Below, piece after piece: positions 8,790 through 19,200 of a DNA stretch of 64,000 bases. Position numbers and translations under genes: made by a program. Source of the stretch: Sphingomonas sp. IW22 (GTDB lineage: Bacteria > Pseudomonadota > Alphaproteobacteria > Sphingomonadales > Sphingomonadaceae); NCBI RefSeq assembly GCF_041321155.1, contig NZ_JBGGWB010000001.1:2181501-2245500 (forward strand), in the 5' to 3' direction. The notes beneath the pieces were generated by a model. The model was not told where the DNA came from. It did not search any database and saw only the letters and a list, made by a program, of their open reading frames with translations. The stretch's first letter is position 1. The number at the start of each line of letters is the position of its first letter.

Positions 8790-8909
8790 TGCCAACGGAC
8801 CGATCCAAGGGACCGAAATCGGTTTACAGGTCCTTTATTAAGTTATTCATTTTACGATGACTAAATTTGGCCGGTTTACAACGAAAACGGCAGATTTCGC
8901 CATTTGCTG

Positions 8910-8950
8910 AAGCTTGGGAAGCTTCTGCTCTACCATTGAGCTACACCCGC
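8910..8950 (-). tRNA. tRNA-Gly(TCC) 5' half, truncated
   Basis: Read leftward from 8950, the first 41 bases match tRNA-Gly: acceptor 5' strand GCGGGTG, D arm GCTCAATGGTAGAGC, and anticodon arm with TCC in its loop. The sequence then departs from tRNA at 8909: there is no variable loop, T arm or acceptor 3' strand. It is a relic, probably of an excision or recombination event at a tRNA gene. The rest of 8790-9143 contains nothing I can support. Confidence 0.7.
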
Positions 8951-9143
8951 ATTTCGACCTGGCGTCGATCTGCCCCGTCAGCGGGCGGTCCGGCTCTCTT
9001 AACCGACGCGTTTCCGACTGGGACGTGGCAATTGCCACAAGCCAATAGGCGCGGTCAATATGATCCGGACGAACTCGCGCGCCGGGCGAACCCGATCGGA
9101 AAGCGCCTTGAAACCGTCGGTTCGATCGTCGAATGGTATACCG

Positions 9144-12100
9144 ATGAATGGACGGTGGCAATTTGGCGTCGATCGCGGCGGCACCTTTACCGATGTGGTC
9201 GCTCAGGCGCCCGATGGCACGCTTCATACCGCAAAGCTGCTGTCCGAAGATCCCGGCCGATATGACGACGCGGCGGTCGAGGCGATCCGGCGGCTGACCG
9301 GGGTAGCGACGGGTCCGCTGCCGCCGTTCGACCTGCGGATCGGGACGACGATTGCCACCAATGCGTTGCTGGAGCGCAAGGGCGAGCCGGTTCTGCTGGC
9401 TATTACGCAGGGCTTTGGCGATGCGCTGGTCATCGGCACACAGGACCGGCCCGACATCTTCGCACGCGACATCCGGCGCCCGGCGCCGCTGCACGCAGAC
9501 GTGGTCGAGATCGACGAGCGCGTGACGCATGAGGGGGAGGTTCTGCGCCCCCTGGACCACGGCCGCGCGCGTCAGACACTAAGCGCGGCATTTGCGCGCG
9601 GGTTGCGGGCGGTCGCGATCGTGCTGATGCACGGTTACCGGCACCCAGCGCACGAACTGGCGCTGGCGGAAATCGCCAAGGAAATCGGGTTCGAGGAGGT
9701 TGTAGTCGGCCACCGCGCGGGCGCGCTGATCAAGCTGATCGGGCGTGGCGATACGGCGGTGGTCGATGCCTATCTGTCGCCGATCCTGCGGCGATATGTC
9801 GACGAACTGGAAGCGGCGCTGGGTGCCGATGCTGCGCCGCTGTTCATGCAGTCCAGCGGTGGTTTGACGCTGGGCCGCACCTTTCGCGGCAAGGATGCGA
9901 TCCTGTCGGGACCAGCGGGGGGCATTGTGGGCATGGCGCAGACCGCGATGGCGGCGGGGTTTGACCGCGTCATCGGCTTCGACATGGGCGGCACTTCGAC
10001 CGACGTGTCGCTGTTCGCCGGTAAATATGAACGCGACAATGAGGGGCAGGTCGCGGGCGTGCGGATCCGGGCACCGATGCTGCGTATCCATACGGTCGCG
10101 GCGGGCGGCGGGTCGATCTGTGGCTTTGACGGGGGCAGGCTGTTCGTGGGGCCGGCATCGGCGGGCGCGGTGCCGGGGCCGGCCTGCTATCGCCGAGGCG
10201 GACCGCTGACGGTTACCGACTGCAATGTGGCGCTAGGCAAGATCCAGCCCGATCAGTTCCCCGCTGTGTTCGGCGCGAACGGCGATCAGCCGCTGGATGC
10301 CGAAGCATCGCGCGCGCGTCTGACGGAGCTGGCCGTGCAGGTCGGCCGCACGCCCGAGGAAACCGCCGAGGGGCTGATCGACATCGCGGTTGCCGACATG
10401 GCGAACGCGATCCGCGCCGTTTCCGTCGCGCGCGGGCACGACGTGCAGCGTTTCGTGCTGGCCTGTTTCGGTGGTGCGGGCGGTCAACATGCGTGTCTGG
10501 TCGCCGATGCGCTGGGGATCGACCGGGTGCTGGTCCATCCGCTCGCGGGCGTCCTGTCAGCCTATGGCATGGGGCTGGCGGAGCGTAGCGTGGTGCGCGA
10601 GCGGACGCTGGCCTCGCCCGTCACCGACGGTGATGCGCTGGCGGAGGCAGCGGATGCGTTGATGGCGGACGCGCGGGCCGCGCTGACGGCGCAGGGGGTG
10701 GCGGAAAGCCGGACCGTGTTGAGCGCGCATCTGCGAACCGCGGGGGCCGACAGTCCGATCGAGGTACCCTTTGGCAACGAAGCGGCGATGCGCGAGGCGT
10801 TCGGCACGGCGTTCCGCGCGCGCTTCGGCTATCGCGCGAGCGGGCCGCTGATGGTCGATATGCTGCGGGCAGAGGCGATTGCCGACAGCACCGGGGGCCG
10901 GATTTCGCTGCCCGCGCCGCCTGTCGAGAGCGCGCCGCCACTTGCGCGCGCGCAAATCTGGACCGCTGGCGAGCGGCACGAGGTACCGGTCTTTGCCCGC
11001 GCCGCGCTGGCCGCTGGTGCGCGGGTGGAGGGCCCGGCGCTGATCATCGACGATACTTCCACCACCATGGTCGAGCCCGGCTGGCGCGCAACCATCGACG
11101 GGGAGGGGAGCATCGTACTGGACCGCGCGTCGGCGCGCGCGGCAAGCCGGATCGGCACCGCGTATGACCCGGTGCGGCTGGAGATATTTGCCGGGCTGTT
11201 CATGTCGATCGCCGAGGAAATGGGCGGCGCGCTTCGCCATTCGGCATCGTCGGTCAATATTCGCGAGCGGCTGGATTTCTCCTGCGCGCTGTTCGACGCC
11301 GACGGCAATCTGGTCGCCAATGCCCCGCATATTCCGGTGCATCTGGGGTCGATGGGCGAGAGCATCCGCACGGTGCTGCGCCGCCGCTCTAACGACGGGC
11401 GCGGCATCCGGCGCGGCGATGTCTATGCGTTGAACGCGCCCTATGACGGGGGCACACACCTGCCCGACATCACCGTGATCCAGCCGGTTTTCGCGGGCGA
11501 TGGCGACCGGCCTGATTTCTTTGTCGCGGCGCGCGGGCATCATGCCGATGTCGGTGGGACGACGCCCGGGTCGATGCCGCCCGACAGCCGTACCATCGAC
11601 GAAGAAGGCACGGTTTTCGACAATGTGCTGCTGGTCGAGAACGGTGTTTTCCGGGAACAGGCGGTGAGCGACCTGCTGCGTGCCGGACCCTATCCCGCCC
11701 GCAATGTGGCGATGAACCTAGCTGACCTTGCCGCCCAGATTGCCGCGTGCGCGCGCGGGGCGGAAGGGTTGCACCGGGCTGCTGGCGAACATGGGCTGGA
11801 CACGGTGCGCGCCTATATGGGCCATGTGCAGGATTATGCCGAACAGGCGGTCCGGCGGCTAATCCCGACCCTGAGCGGCGGCGATTTCGCCTATGAGCTG
11901 GACAGCGGGGCTGTCGTGCGCGTTGCGGTGCGCGTTGCGGGCGATGCAATCGCCATCGATTTCACCGGCACCAGTGAACAGCAGCCCAGCAACTTCAACG
12001 CACCGCTGGCGGTGGTGCGCGCGGCAGTGTTGTACGTCCTTCGCACGCTGATCGACGTGGCGGTGCCGCTGAACGACGGTTTCCTGCGCGCGGTGACACT

Positions 12101-12701
12101 GACGGTGCCCGAAGGGTCGATGCTGAACCCGCGCCACCCCGCCGCCGTGGTTGCCGGAAATGTTGAGGTCAGCCAAGTCGTGACCGACACGCTGCTGGGC
12201 GCGCTGGGCGCGATGGCGGCGTCGCAGGGAACGATGAACAACCTGACCTTTGGCGACGATACCCTTCAATATTACGAGACGATCGCGGGTGGATCGGGCG
12301 CCGGGCCGGGCTTTGATGGCACGTCGGCGGTGCAGACCCACATGACCAACAGCCGCCTAACCGACCCGGAAGTGCTGGAATCGCGCTTTCCGGTGTTGCT
12401 GGAGGAATTTTCAATACGCCGTGGCTCGGGCGGGGCCGGGGCGCATCGCGGTGGCGACGGGGCGGTGCGCCGGTTGCGCTTTCTTGCCCCGATGCGCGCG
12501 GCTATCCTGTCGAACCGTCGGCGCGTTGCGCCCTTTGGTCTGGCGGGCGGGCAGGCCAGTGCGCCGGGCCTCAACAGGATCGAGCGGGCGAATGGCCGGG
12601 TCGATCCGCTGGGTTCGACCGACGCGACGGACATGGCGGCGGGCGACGTGCTGGTGATCGAAACGCCGGGCGGCGGCGGTTTTGGACCGGTGGCCAGCTG
12701 A
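9144..12701 (+). CDS. 5-oxoprolinase, ATP-hydrolysing (fused HyuA-HyuB hydantoinase/oxoprolinase)
   Basis: This 1,185-residue protein opens 5-oxoproline (pyroglutamate) to glutamate using ATP in the cytosol. The N-terminal actin-like half begins [15 protein letters not shown], with [14 protein letters not shown], then [14 protein letters not shown] and [20 protein letters not shown]. The second half from about residue 670 has the hydantoinase-B pattern: [51 protein letters not shown] and GGGGFG at the end. Both halves being joined fits the bacterial/eukaryotic OPLAH type. The ATG at 9144 starts directly before the conserved N-terminus. The stop overlaps the next start (TGATG), which starts a four-gene operon with DUF969, DUF979 and DUF2891. 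Confidence 0.88.
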   Translation: MNGRWQFGVDRGGTFTDVVAQAPDGTLHTAKLLSEDPGRYDDAAVEAIRRLTGVATGPLPPFDLRIGTTIATNALLERKGEPVLLAITQGFGDALVIGTQDRPDIFARDIRRPAPLHADVVEIDERVTHEGEVLRPLDHGRARQTLSAAFARGLRAVAIVLMHGYRHPAHELALAEIAKEIGFEEVVVGHRAGALIKLIGRGDTAVVDAYLSPILRRYVDELEAALGADAAPLFMQSSGGLTLGRTFRGKDAILSGPAGGIVGMAQTAMAAGFDRVIGFDMGGTSTDVSLFAGKYERDNEGQVAGVRIRAPMLRIHTVAAGGGSICGFDGGRLFVGPASAGAVPGPACYRRGGPLTVTDCNVALGKIQPDQFPAVFGANGDQPLDAEASRARLTELAVQVGRTPEETAEGLIDIAVADMANAIRAVSVARGHDVQRFVLACFGGAGGQHACLVADALGIDRVLVHPLAGVLSAYGMGLAERSVVRERTLASPVTDGDALAEAADALMADARAALTAQGVAESRTVLSAHLRTAGADSPIEVPFGNEAAMREAFGTAFRARFGYRASGPLMVDMLRAEAIADSTGGRISLPAPPVESAPPLARAQIWTAGERHEVPVFARAALAAGARVEGPALIIDDTSTTMVEPGWRATIDGEGSIVLDRASARAASRIGTAYDPVRLEIFAGLFMSIAEEMGGALRHSASSVNIRERLDFSCALFDADGNLVANAPHIPVHLGSMGESIRTVLRRRSNDGRGIRRGDVYALNAPYDGGTHLPDITVIQPVFAGDGDRPDFFVAARGHHADVGGTTPGSMPPDSRTIDEEGTVFDNVLLVENGVFREQAVSDLLRAGPYPARNVAMNLADLAAQIAACARGAEGLHRAAGEHGLDTVRAYMGHVQDYAEQAVRRLIPTLSGGDFAYELDSGAVVRVAVRVAGDAIAIDFTGTSEQQPSNFNAPLAVVRAAVLYVLRTLIDVAVPLNDGFLRAVTLTVPEGSMLNPRHPAAVVAGNVEVSQVVTDTLLGALGAMAASQGTMNNLTFGDDTLQYYETIAGGSGAGPGFDGTSAVQTHMTNSRLTDPEVLESRFPVLLEEFSIRRGSGGAGAHRGGDGAVRRLRFLAPMRAAILSNRRRVAPFGLAGGQASAPGLNRIERANGRVDPLGSTDATDMAAGDVLVIETPGGGGFGPVAS

Positions 12702-13360
12702 TGCTGGTGCTGTCCGGCATTGCGGTGATCGTGCTGGGGTTCCTGCTGCGCTTCAACCCGTTGCTGGTGGTGGCGGTGGCGGCGGCGGTGACAGGGCTGG
12801 CCGCCGGACTGGAGCCGCTGGCGATTGTCGCGGCATTCGGCAAGGCGTTCAACGACGCGCGTTATGTGACGGTGATCTACATCGTGCTGCCGGTCATCGG
12901 CCTGCTGGAGCGGCACGGGCTGCAGGAGCGGGCACGGCATCTGGTGGCCGGATTGCGGCACGCGACGGTCGGGCGGCTGCTGGTCGGCTACCTGTTGTTT
13001 CGCCAGTTGACGGCGGCACTGGGGCTGACGTCGATCGCGGGACCGGCGCAGACGGTGCGTCCGCTGGTGGCGCCGATGGCGACCGCCGCCGCCGAGGCGC
13101 AGGGCGCCGAACCCGGCGACGAACAGGTTGCCGCCATGGCCGCCGCGACCGACAATATCGGCCTGTTCTTTGGCGAGGACATCTTCATCGCGATCGGCTC
13201 GATCCTGCTGATGAAGGGCGTGCTTGAGGGCTATGGCATCATTATCGAGCCGCTGCACCTGTCCGTATGGGCAATCCCGACTGCCGTAGCGGCGCTGTTG
13301 ATCCACGGTTCGCGGCTGTTGTGGATGGACCGGCGGCTGGGGCGGAAGCGCGCGCTGTGA
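12701..13360 (+). CDS. DUF969 family membrane protein
   Basis: This 219-residue inner-membrane protein has about six hydrophobic segments, starting [20 protein letters not shown]. It carries the typical DUF969 stretches [20 protein letters not shown] and [23 protein letters not shown]969 and DUF979 genes are regularly adjacent and often sit with pyroglutamyl-peptidase or oxoprolinase genes. The two are therefore a candidate 5-oxoproline permease; this is an inference, not a demonstrated activity. Start and stop overlap those of the neighbours (TGATG, GTGA), so the operon is translationally coupled. Confidence 0.85.
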   Translation: MLVLSGIAVIVLGFLLRFNPLLVVAVAAAVTGLAAGLEPLAIVAAFGKAFNDARYVTVIYIVLPVIGLLERHGLQERARHLVAGLRHATVGRLLVGYLLFRQLTAALGLTSIAGPAQTVRPLVAPMATAAAEAQGAEPGDEQVAAMAAATDNIGLFFGEDIFIAIGSILLMKGVLEGYGIIIEPLHLSVWAIPTAVAALLIHGSRLLWMDRRLGRKRAL

Positions 13361-14295
13361 TCGGTCTGTCCTTTATCTACACCGTCGCGGGGCTGGTGTT
13401 CCTGTCCTTTGCCGGCCTGAGCGCCGCCGACGAGACCCATCCGAAACGCTATGGCAACGCGGCCTTTTACGCGCTGATCGCACTGAGCTTTCTGGCCGGC
13501 GACCGGCTGGGCGATGTGGGCAACGGGATGCTGGTGCTGGCACTGGTCGCGATTGCGGGCGTGGGCGGCGTTGGGCGGGGCAATCCGGCCACCACCGGCC
13601 CCGACGAGCGAAAGCTGGAGGCGGATCGGCGCCGCGACCGGCTATTCCTGCCGGCGCTGATAATCCCGGTCGTCGCGCTGGCGGGCACCTTTGCGTTCAA
13701 GGCGATGCCGGGGCTGGTTGATCCGAAACAGGCGACGCTGGTCGCGCTGACCATCGGTGCGGGGCTGGCGCTGCTGGTGCTGTACGCCTGGCTTCGCCCA
13801 CCCATCGCGACGCCGTTTCACGAGGGGCGGCGCCTGATGGACGGCGTGGGATGGGCTGCCGTGCTGCCGCAGATGCTGGCCAGCTTGGGCGCGGTGTTTG
13901 CACTGGCGGGTGTGGGTGAAGTGGTCGGCGACATCGTCGGCGCCGCGATCCCGGAGGGCAGTCGGCTGGGCGCGGTCATTGCCTATGGTCTGGGCATGAC
14001 GCTGTTCACCATGGTGATGGGCAATGCCTTTGCCGCGTTTCCGGTGATGATGGCCGCGATCGGCATGCCGCTGTTGATCCGGCAATATGGCGGCGACCCG
14101 GCGGTGATCGCGGCGATCGGGATGCTGGCCGGGTTCTGCGGCACGCTGATGACGCCGATGGCCGCGAACTTCAATCTGGTGCCCGCCGCGCTTCTGGAAC
14201 TGCGCGACCGCAATGGCGTGATCCGGCAACAGATTGCGACCGCCGTGCCGCTGTTGGTCGTGAACACAGGGTTGATCCATGTCCTCGCATTCTGA
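13357..14295 (+). CDS. DUF979 family membrane protein
   Basis: This 312-residue polytopic membrane protein starts at a GTG that overlaps the DUF969 stop. That start gives [20 protein letters not shown], the normal DUF979 N-terminus. A conserved C-terminal part reads [20 protein letters not shown] and [20 protein letters not shown]. It shares the general look of carboxylate transporters of the CitMHS/DUF type. With DUF969 it probably forms the uptake system feeding the upstream oxoprolinase. The gene overlaps the next one by 17 bases. Confidence 0.85.
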   Translation: MIGLSFIYTVAGLVFLSFAGLSAADETHPKRYGNAAFYALIALSFLAGDRLGDVGNGMLVLALVAIAGVGGVGRGNPATTGPDERKLEADRRRDRLFLPALIIPVVALAGTFAFKAMPGLVDPKQATLVALTIGAGLALLVLYAWLRPPIATPFHEGRRLMDGVGWAAVLPQMLASLGAVFALAGVGEVVGDIVGAAIPEGSRLGAVIAYGLGMTLFTMVMGNAFAAFPVMMAAIGMPLLIRQYGGDPAVIAAIGMLAGFCGTLMTPMAANFNLVPAALLELRDRNGVIRQQIATAVPLLVVNTGLIHVLAF

Positions 14296-15283
14296 ACTGA
14301 CGCCCGAACTGGCGAGCAGCTTTGCCCGCCTGACGCTCGACCATCTGGGCCGGGAATGGCCGTATAAGCTGGATCAGGTGCTGAACGGGCCGGAGGATGT
14401 CCGCACCCCGGCAGCGTTGCATCCCATTTTTCACGGTAGCTTCGACTGGCATAGTTGCGTGCATGGCTGGTGGCAGGTGCTGCGCCTGCTGCGCTGGTTT
14501 CCAGACCTGCCCGAAGCGCCGCAGATCCGCGCGCGGGCTGATCGGATGTTGACAGCTGAAAAGGTCGCGGGTGAGCTTGCCTATCTGAACCGACCCAATA
14601 GCGGCGGGTTCGAGCGCCCCTATGGCTGGGGCTGGTTGCTGGCGCTGCACAACGAAGCGTCGCGCCACGACGGGCCATGGGGCGCCGCGCTGGAACCGCT
14701 GGCGTTGGCCTTTGCCGCGCGCTTCCACGGTTTTCTGCCAAAGCTGACCTATCCGATCCGGGTGGGCACGCATTTCAATTCGGCCTTTGCGCTGTCGCTG
14801 TCGCGAGATTGGGCGTGCGGGCGGGATGAATCGCTGGTCGCGCTGATCGACGAGCGTGCGCGCGCATGGTTCGGCGGCGATGCCGCGTCTCAGGCGTGGG
14901 AGCCGGGCGGGGACGAGTTCCTCTCGTCTGCCCTGACCGAGGCATTGCTGATGAGCCGGGTGGAGCCGGATTTTGCGGCTTGGTTCGACCGTTTCCTGCC
15001 CGATGCGGCGGCTGGCCAGCCCGCTTCGATCTTTACGCCCGCGCATGTGTCCGACCGGAGCGACGGCAAGATCGCGCATCTGGATGGCCTGAACCTCAGC
15101 CGCGCATGGTGCTGGCGCGCGATTGCCGACAGGCTGGGGCGTGAGCATCCGGTGTTCGCGCCCGCGCAGGATGCGGCGCTACGACATCTGACGGCGAGCA
15201 TGGACCATCTGGCCGACAATTATATGGGTGCACACTGGCTGGCGTCATTCGCGCTGCTCGCGCTGGGCGGGGAGACGCGATAA
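14279..15283 (+). CDS. DUF2891 family protein
   Basis: This soluble protein of 334 residues has the DUF2891 signature HPIFHGSFDWHSCVHGWWQV near residue 50. Further conserved parts are YGWGWLLALHNEA, GTHFNSAFALSLSRDWA and DGLNLSRAWCWR. The many His, Trp and aromatic residues and the alpha/alpha-toroid-like helix pattern suggest a metal-dependent or glycosidase-like enzyme, but no activity is known. It is the last gene of the oxoprolinase operon and overlaps DUF979, which hints at a role in pyroglutamyl-compound use. Confidence 0.82.
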   Translation: MSSHSELTPELASSFARLTLDHLGREWPYKLDQVLNGPEDVRTPAALHPIFHGSFDWHSCVHGWWQVLRLLRWFPDLPEAPQIRARADRMLTAEKVAGELAYLNRPNSGGFERPYGWGWLLALHNEASRHDGPWGAALEPLALAFAARFHGFLPKLTYPIRVGTHFNSAFALSLSRDWACGRDESLVALIDERARAWFGGDAASQAWEPGGDEFLSSALTEALLMSRVEPDFAAWFDRFLPDAAAGQPASIFTPAHVSDRSDGKIAHLDGLNLSRAWCWRAIADRLGREHPVFAPAQDAALRHLTASMDHLADNYMGAHWLASFALLALGGETR

Positions 15284-15295
15284 GCGGGCCGGCGC

Positions 15296-15484
15296 CTATC
15301 GTCTGCGGCTGGCCTTGATTAGGGCATAGCCGGGCACGAAGCAGATGGCGGCGGCGATCACGAACCCGATGACCGCGCCCCATGTCGCGCCGTTCAGCCC
15401 GGCGACCATGCCGCCGCCCGCCAGCCCCAGCAGCGGCAGGATGATCAGGAGCAGACAGCCAATCGCCAACATGACCGCGCTCAT
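15296..15484 (-). CDS. small two-helix membrane protein
   Basis: About 62 residues, almost all hydrophobic: one helix MLAIGCLLLIILPLLGLAGG and a second ATWGAVIGFVIAAAICFVPG, ending in a basic tail (KASRRR). It lies between the convergent oxoprolinase operon and the ApbE gene and may be the last gene of the iron operon. No family is recognised. Confidence 0.5.
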   Translation of the reverse strand: MSAVMLAIGCLLLIILPLLGLAGGGMVAGLNGATWGAVIGFVIAAAICFVPGYALIKASRRR

Positions 15485-15519
15485 AGCAGGCAAGGGCGCA
15501 AATGGCCCGCCCGATATGG

Positions 15520-16473
15520 TCAGCGCATCATGGCGTCGAGCAGGGGGGTGATCATCTCCACCGGCCCTTGCGCCTCCGCTGTCACAATCCGGGCGGCGGG
15601 GCGGAGAGGGTCGAGCGGGGTCAGGTCGGGGTACAGGATCGTGATGGCGGTGGCGAGCGCGTCGGCCTCCATCGCGGTTGCGGCGATGACGCTGACGCTG
15701 ACGACGCGATTTGTTGCCGCATATCCGGTGCGCGGGTCGATCGAATGGGCGCCGCGCACGTAACTTCCGCTAGTCGCAACCGCGATTTGGTGCAGCGCAA
15801 TCCGCAAGGGCGGCAGGGTGACGCCCGGCGGATTTTCGAGATCCACCCACCATGGATCGCCATCGGGCCGCAGCCCGCGCCCGACCAGCTCGCCACCAAT
15901 TTCGATCAGGCAATGGCGGATGCCCATTGCGGCCAACAGATCGGCAACTGCATCGACGGCGTAGCCCTTGGCAATGCCCGACAGGTCTAATGACAGCCCC
16001 CCCGGCTGATGCAAACGACGTTGCTCTGCATTGAAGTCAAGCCGCTGCCATCCACCCGCTGCGCGCGCTGCGCCTACTGCTTCGGGAGACGGTAGCGGCG
16101 CGGCCCCTTGTGGCCCGAAGCCCCACAGGTCGGTCAGCCGCCCGATCGCGGGATCGAACGCGCCCCCGCTCTGCCGGGCCAGCTTCAGCCCCGCGCCGAC
16201 CACGCGCGCGAAGTCCGGCTCCAGTGCCGCCCATTCACCCGGCGCCGCGCGGTTGAAGCGGGACAGGGTGGAACTGGCCTCCCAATGGCTCATCTGGGCC
16301 ACCAGGTCGGCCAGCCGCCCCTCTATCGCGGCGCGCACCCGGCCCGGGGTGACGCTCCCGCGCGCGGCATAGAGCACGCGCCACGCGGTCCCCATCGTCG
16401 CGCCTGCCAGCGCGATGACAGGGGCGGCGGGGTCGTGACCCGCCATGGCCGCCGGGTCGATGACCGGCGGCAT
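15520..16473 (-). CDS. apbE: FAD:protein FMN transferase (ApbE)
   Basis: The 317-residue protein attaches FMN covalently to a Thr of target flavoproteins. Visible ApbE features are the opening GATMGTAWRVL, the segment SHWEASSTLSRFNR, GAFDPAIGRLTDLWGFG, and the FAD/Mg site LDLSGIAKGYAVDAVADLL with LIEIGGELVGRGLR. HSIDPRTGY follows near residue 245. No clear lipoprotein signal is present, so it may act on the cytosolic side or use a non-standard signal. It is the last enzyme gene of the receptor-piuC-PepSY operon, where PepSY proteins are likely redox partners. Confidence 0.85.
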   Translation of the reverse strand: MPPVIDPAAMAGHDPAAPVIALAGATMGTAWRVLYAARGSVTPGRVRAAIEGRLADLVAQMSHWEASSTLSRFNRAAPGEWAALEPDFARVVGAGLKLARQSGGAFDPAIGRLTDLWGFGPQGAAPLPSPEAVGAARAAGGWQRLDFNAEQRRLHQPGGLSLDLSGIAKGYAVDAVADLLAAMGIRHCLIEIGGELVGRGLRPDGDPWWVDLENPPGVTLPPLRIALHQIAVATSGSYVRGAHSIDPRTGYAATNRVVSVSVIAATAMEADALATAITILYPDLTPLDPLRPAARIVTAEAQGPVEMITPLLDAMMR

Positions 16474-16496
16474 GGCGATGCGCGGTTCGCCGGGGG

Positions 16497-17345
16497 TCAG
16501 GGGGTCATCACCTCAAGCGTGGTCGTATAGCTCATCCGCCGTCCGGTCGCGCGCGGGGCGGTTGCGCCGCGGTCCTCATGCGTGGTGTTCAGCCAGTACA
16601 TGCCCGCTTCCGGCCAATCGACCGACAGCACGCCGTCGGCGCCGGTGGTCAGCTCCCGCGCACCCTCTGCATCGCGATACCGCTTGCCGCCGGGGACCAC
16701 CGTTACCTTCAGGTTCGGCGCGGGCTTGCCATCGACCAGAAAGCGGAAGCGCGCTGCTTCGCCCGCGACCAGTTCGTTGGGGTGGGTCAGCGGTTCGAAC
16801 TCAAGCCCCTTGCCGGTCGGCTTGAAAACGGTCTGCGTGGGCACGCCCGCCGTCACGAAGATCTCGTTGCGGCTTTCCACCTGGGTCAGTTGCACGTCGG
16901 TGGCGTTGGCTGGGATGTCGTCGACGCTCAGCGGTGGCTGGCGCGTGCCGTTCGGCCCGGTCGGCGGACCCCCGCGACCGCCGACGCGCTTTTCCATGCC
17001 ATCGACCTTGAAGCTGCCCTGCATCCCCGACATTTCCATGCCGATCTTCCAGGTGCCCGGCTTGTCGAGCTGTACGTCAAAGACCGAGCGATAGCGGCCG
17101 CGTGCGCCGTTCTGAAGCTGGCCCGTGCTGCCATCGGGCTGCCAGACCTTGACCGCTTCCAGACGGCCGGGCTGGTGATCGGCATAGAACAGGTCGTTGG
17201 ACGCGGCCAGATCGACCGTGACCCAGCTATCCGTGCCCGAAAAAATCGTGCCCGACGGCAGAAACCACAAACGATGCGCCGAAACGGCGGCGGGCGCGGT
17301 GACCAGCGCGGCCGCGATAAGCAGGCGGGTCGTGAGCTTTTTCAT
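16497..17345 (-). CDS. periplasmic DUF4198 domain protein
   Basis: This 282-residue protein has a clear signal peptide (MKKLTTRLLIAAALVTAPAA) followed by the DUF4198 opening SAHRLWFLPSGTIFSGTDSW. A second half (KGLEFEPLTHPNELVAGEAA, FRFLVDGKPAPNLKVTVVPG) forms an Ig-like domain. DUF4198 proteins occur with metal uptake genes and are thought to bind metals or metal complexes in the periplasm. Here it follows the DUF2271 gene in the operon behind the siderophore receptor. The ATG at 17345 is preferred over an upstream in-frame start because it begins the signal peptide. Confidence 0.8.
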   Translation of the reverse strand: MKKLTTRLLIAAALVTAPAAVSAHRLWFLPSGTIFSGTDSWVTVDLAASNDLFYADHQPGRLEAVKVWQPDGSTGQLQNGARGRYRSVFDVQLDKPGTWKIGMEMSGMQGSFKVDGMEKRVGGRGGPPTGPNGTRQPPLSVDDIPANATDVQLTQVESRNEIFVTAGVPTQTVFKPTGKGLEFEPLTHPNELVAGEAARFRFLVDGKPAPNLKVTVVPGGKRYRDAEGARELTTGADGVLSVDWPEAGMYWLNTTHEDRGATAPRATGRRMSYTTTLEVMTP

Positions 17346-17368
17346 GGAATGACGGCTCCTGTTCTGGA

Positions 17369-17848
17369 TCAACGGGGCGAAAGGGTGACGGCGCCCAGTT
17401 CATGGCTGCCCGATGCACTCGCGGCCTTGGACGGGATGGACAGCGGCACGCGCACCAGTTCGCGGCCACCGGTTTCGCGCGTGGCCTCGACATTCAGTAC
17501 ATATTGACCGGGCTTCAGGTCGGCAGGCAGCGGGATGGTATAGGTGCCGGGCGGGCGCGTGGCGCCGCTGACGCCATTGGCGGGCAGGTTCATGCTGCGC
17601 CCGCCCTTGCGCCACCATGCGCGCAGGTCGGCCAGCCATTTGGTGCCGGGTTCGGCGCCGCGCTTCTTGATGTCATACCATATGGCGACGGTGCGCGCCG
17701 GGCCGCCGGTCGCAGGTTCGACCCAGATGGCGACATAGGGGCGGTGATATTCGGCGACGTTCAGGCGCGGGATCGTCACGCGGACGCTGCCGGCGCTGGC
17801 AGGCACGGCGACCGCGCTACCCAGAAGCACGAGCGAGGAAAGACGCAT
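17369..17848 (-). CDS. periplasmic DUF2271 domain protein
   Basis: The 159-residue protein has a signal peptide (MRLSSLVLLGSAVAVPASAG) and the DUF2271 pattern RPYVAIWVEPATGG, VAIWYDIKKRGAEPGTKWL and PADLKPGQYVLNVEATRETG. Members are found next to PepSY and ApbE genes in iron-related operons. A flavinylated or redox-active periplasmic relay is a reasonable guess, but the function is not established. It is 13 bases downstream of the PepSY gene. Confidence 0.8.
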   Translation of the reverse strand: MRLSSLVLLGSAVAVPASAGSVRVTIPRLNVAEYHRPYVAIWVEPATGGPARTVAIWYDIKKRGAEPGTKWLADLRAWWRKGGRSMNLPANGVSGATRPPGTYTIPLPADLKPGQYVLNVEATRETGGRELVRVPLSIPSKAASASGSHELGAVTLSPR

Positions 17849-17861
17849 CAGGCAGCTCCCA

Positions 17862-18503
17862 TCAATGAATGAAGAAAAGGGCGAGGACGACCGGCAGGAT
17901 CAGTCCGGCAATCACGACCGGCCAGGTCGACGGCCGGTTGCGGGCGTGGAATTGCAGCAAGAGCAGGCCCGTCACCGTGAACAGCACGCAGGCGACGGCG
18001 AAAATGTCGATGAACCAGAACCAGGCGTCGCCCGCATTGCGCCCCTTGTGCAGGTCGTTGAGGTAGGAGATCCAGCCGCGATCGGTCACCTCCGCCTCGA
18101 TCGCGCCGGTCGCGCGGTCGATGCTGACCCACGCATCGCCGCCGGGGCGGGGCAGCGCGATATACACCTCATCGTCGGACCATTCGGCGGGGCGGCCCGC
18201 CGGGTCCAGCCCGACCGCGACCGTCACGCCGCGCGCGACCGCATCGGGCAGCGGCGCCGTGCCGTCGCCCTGCAACCGCGCAAGCAGCGAGGCGGGCAGC
18301 GTGCCGGTCTGCTGCACCGTTTCCGGCGTGGCGGAGATCGTCGCGGCGTGGTTCAGTGTGATGCCCGTCACCGAAAACAACAGCATCGCGACTAGGCTGA
18401 TCGCCGCGCTGATCCAGTGCCAGGCGTGAAGCTGGCGCAGCCACCACCCACGCCATTTGCGGCGCGGCGGGCGGGCGGGGGCGGCGTGATGAATGTGGCT
18501 CAT
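17862..18503 (-). CDS. PepSY-associated transmembrane protein
   Basis: 213 residues. A basic N-terminus precedes the helix around residues 31-51 ([20 protein letters not shown]), with the preceding LRQLHAWHW motif typical of PepSY_TM proteins. A periplasmic PepSY-like part follows ([20 protein letters not shown]), then [12 protein letters not shown] and two more membrane segments ([38 protein letters not shown]). Such proteins resemble siderophore-iron reductases that pass electrons across the inner membrane. Its ATG overlaps the piuC stop, so it is co-translated. Confidence 0.85.
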   Translation of the reverse strand: MSHIHHAAPARPPRRKWRGWWLRQLHAWHWISAAISLVAMLLFSVTGITLNHAATISATPETVQQTGTLPASLLARLQGDGTAPLPDAVARGVTVAVGLDPAGRPAEWSDDEVYIALPRPGGDAWVSIDRATGAIEAEVTDRGWISYLNDLHKGRNAGDAWFWFIDIFAVACVLFTVTGLLLLQFHARNRPSTWPVVIAGLILPVVLALFFIH

Positions 18504-19183
18504 GCGTCGGCCCAGCGGCGCAGCAGGTTGTGATACACGCCCGTCAGTTCGATGACCGCGCGGTCGCCCTGACCCTTCTCCGCGCCGACGCGCTGGATCG
18601 CGCGGTCCAGATCGAACAGGATGCGCCGCTCACCATCGTCGCGGATCATGGATTGCAGCCAGAAGAAGGACGCCACCCGCACACCGCGCGTCACCGGCTC
18701 TACACGGTGGAGGCTGGACGCTGGGTAAACGACGCAGTCGCCCGCCCCCAGTTTGACACGCTGTTCGCCGAACAGGTCCTCCACCACCAGTTCCCCGCCA
18801 TCATAGGCTTCCGGCGGTTCGAGGAAGAGGGTCGCGGACAGGTCGCTGCGGATGCGAAAATCGCTGCCGCGCTTCAGGCGGATCGCGTTGTCGACATGTA
18901 TGCCGAAATCCTGGCCCCCCGCATATCGGTTGAACAGCGGCGGAAACACCTTGAGCGGCAGGGCGGCGGCAACGAACAGCGGCGTCCGGCCCAGCGCATC
19001 AAGGATGATGCGCCCGGCCTCCACCGCGGCGGGTTGATCCTCCGCCAGTTGCTCGTTGCGTTTGGCCAGCGCCGCCTGCGGGCCCGACGTTGCGTTGCCG
19101 TCGACCCACTCGCCCGCGTCGATCAAGGCGCGCACGCGGGCCACGCCATCGGCATCCAGCACCTGGGGAATCGCGATCAGCAT
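18500..19183 (-). CDS. piuC: Fe(II)/2-oxoglutarate-dependent PKHD-type hydroxylase (PiuC/YbiX)
   Basis: 227 residues, the normal length of PiuC. The iron ligands are visible as His96 and Asp98 in FGIHVDNA and His159 in [11 protein letters not shown]. Arg169 is placed to bind 2-oxoglutarate. PiuC genes accompany TonB-dependent catecholate receptors and are induced by low iron, but the natural substrate is not certain. The gene is 17 bases downstream of the receptor and overlaps the PepSY gene, so it is the second gene of the operon. Confidence 0.92.
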   Translation of the reverse strand: MLIAIPQVLDADGVARVRALIDAGEWVDGNATSGPQAALAKRNEQLAEDQPAAVEAGRIILDALGRTPLFVAAALPLKVFPPLFNRYAGGQDFGIHVDNAIRLKRGSDFRIRSDLSATLFLEPPEAYDGGELVVEDLFGEQRVKLGAGDCVVYPASSLHRVEPVTRGVRVASFFWLQSMIRDDGERRILFDLDRAIQRVGAEKGQGDRAVIELTGVYHNLLRRWADA

Positions 19184-19200
19184 GGCTGCGATTATCCCGA

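Noticed and set aside
10557..11543. A 328-codon open frame antisense to the oxoprolinase
   Set aside because: Arg-rich composition, no motifs, and fully inside a conserved gene on the other strand.
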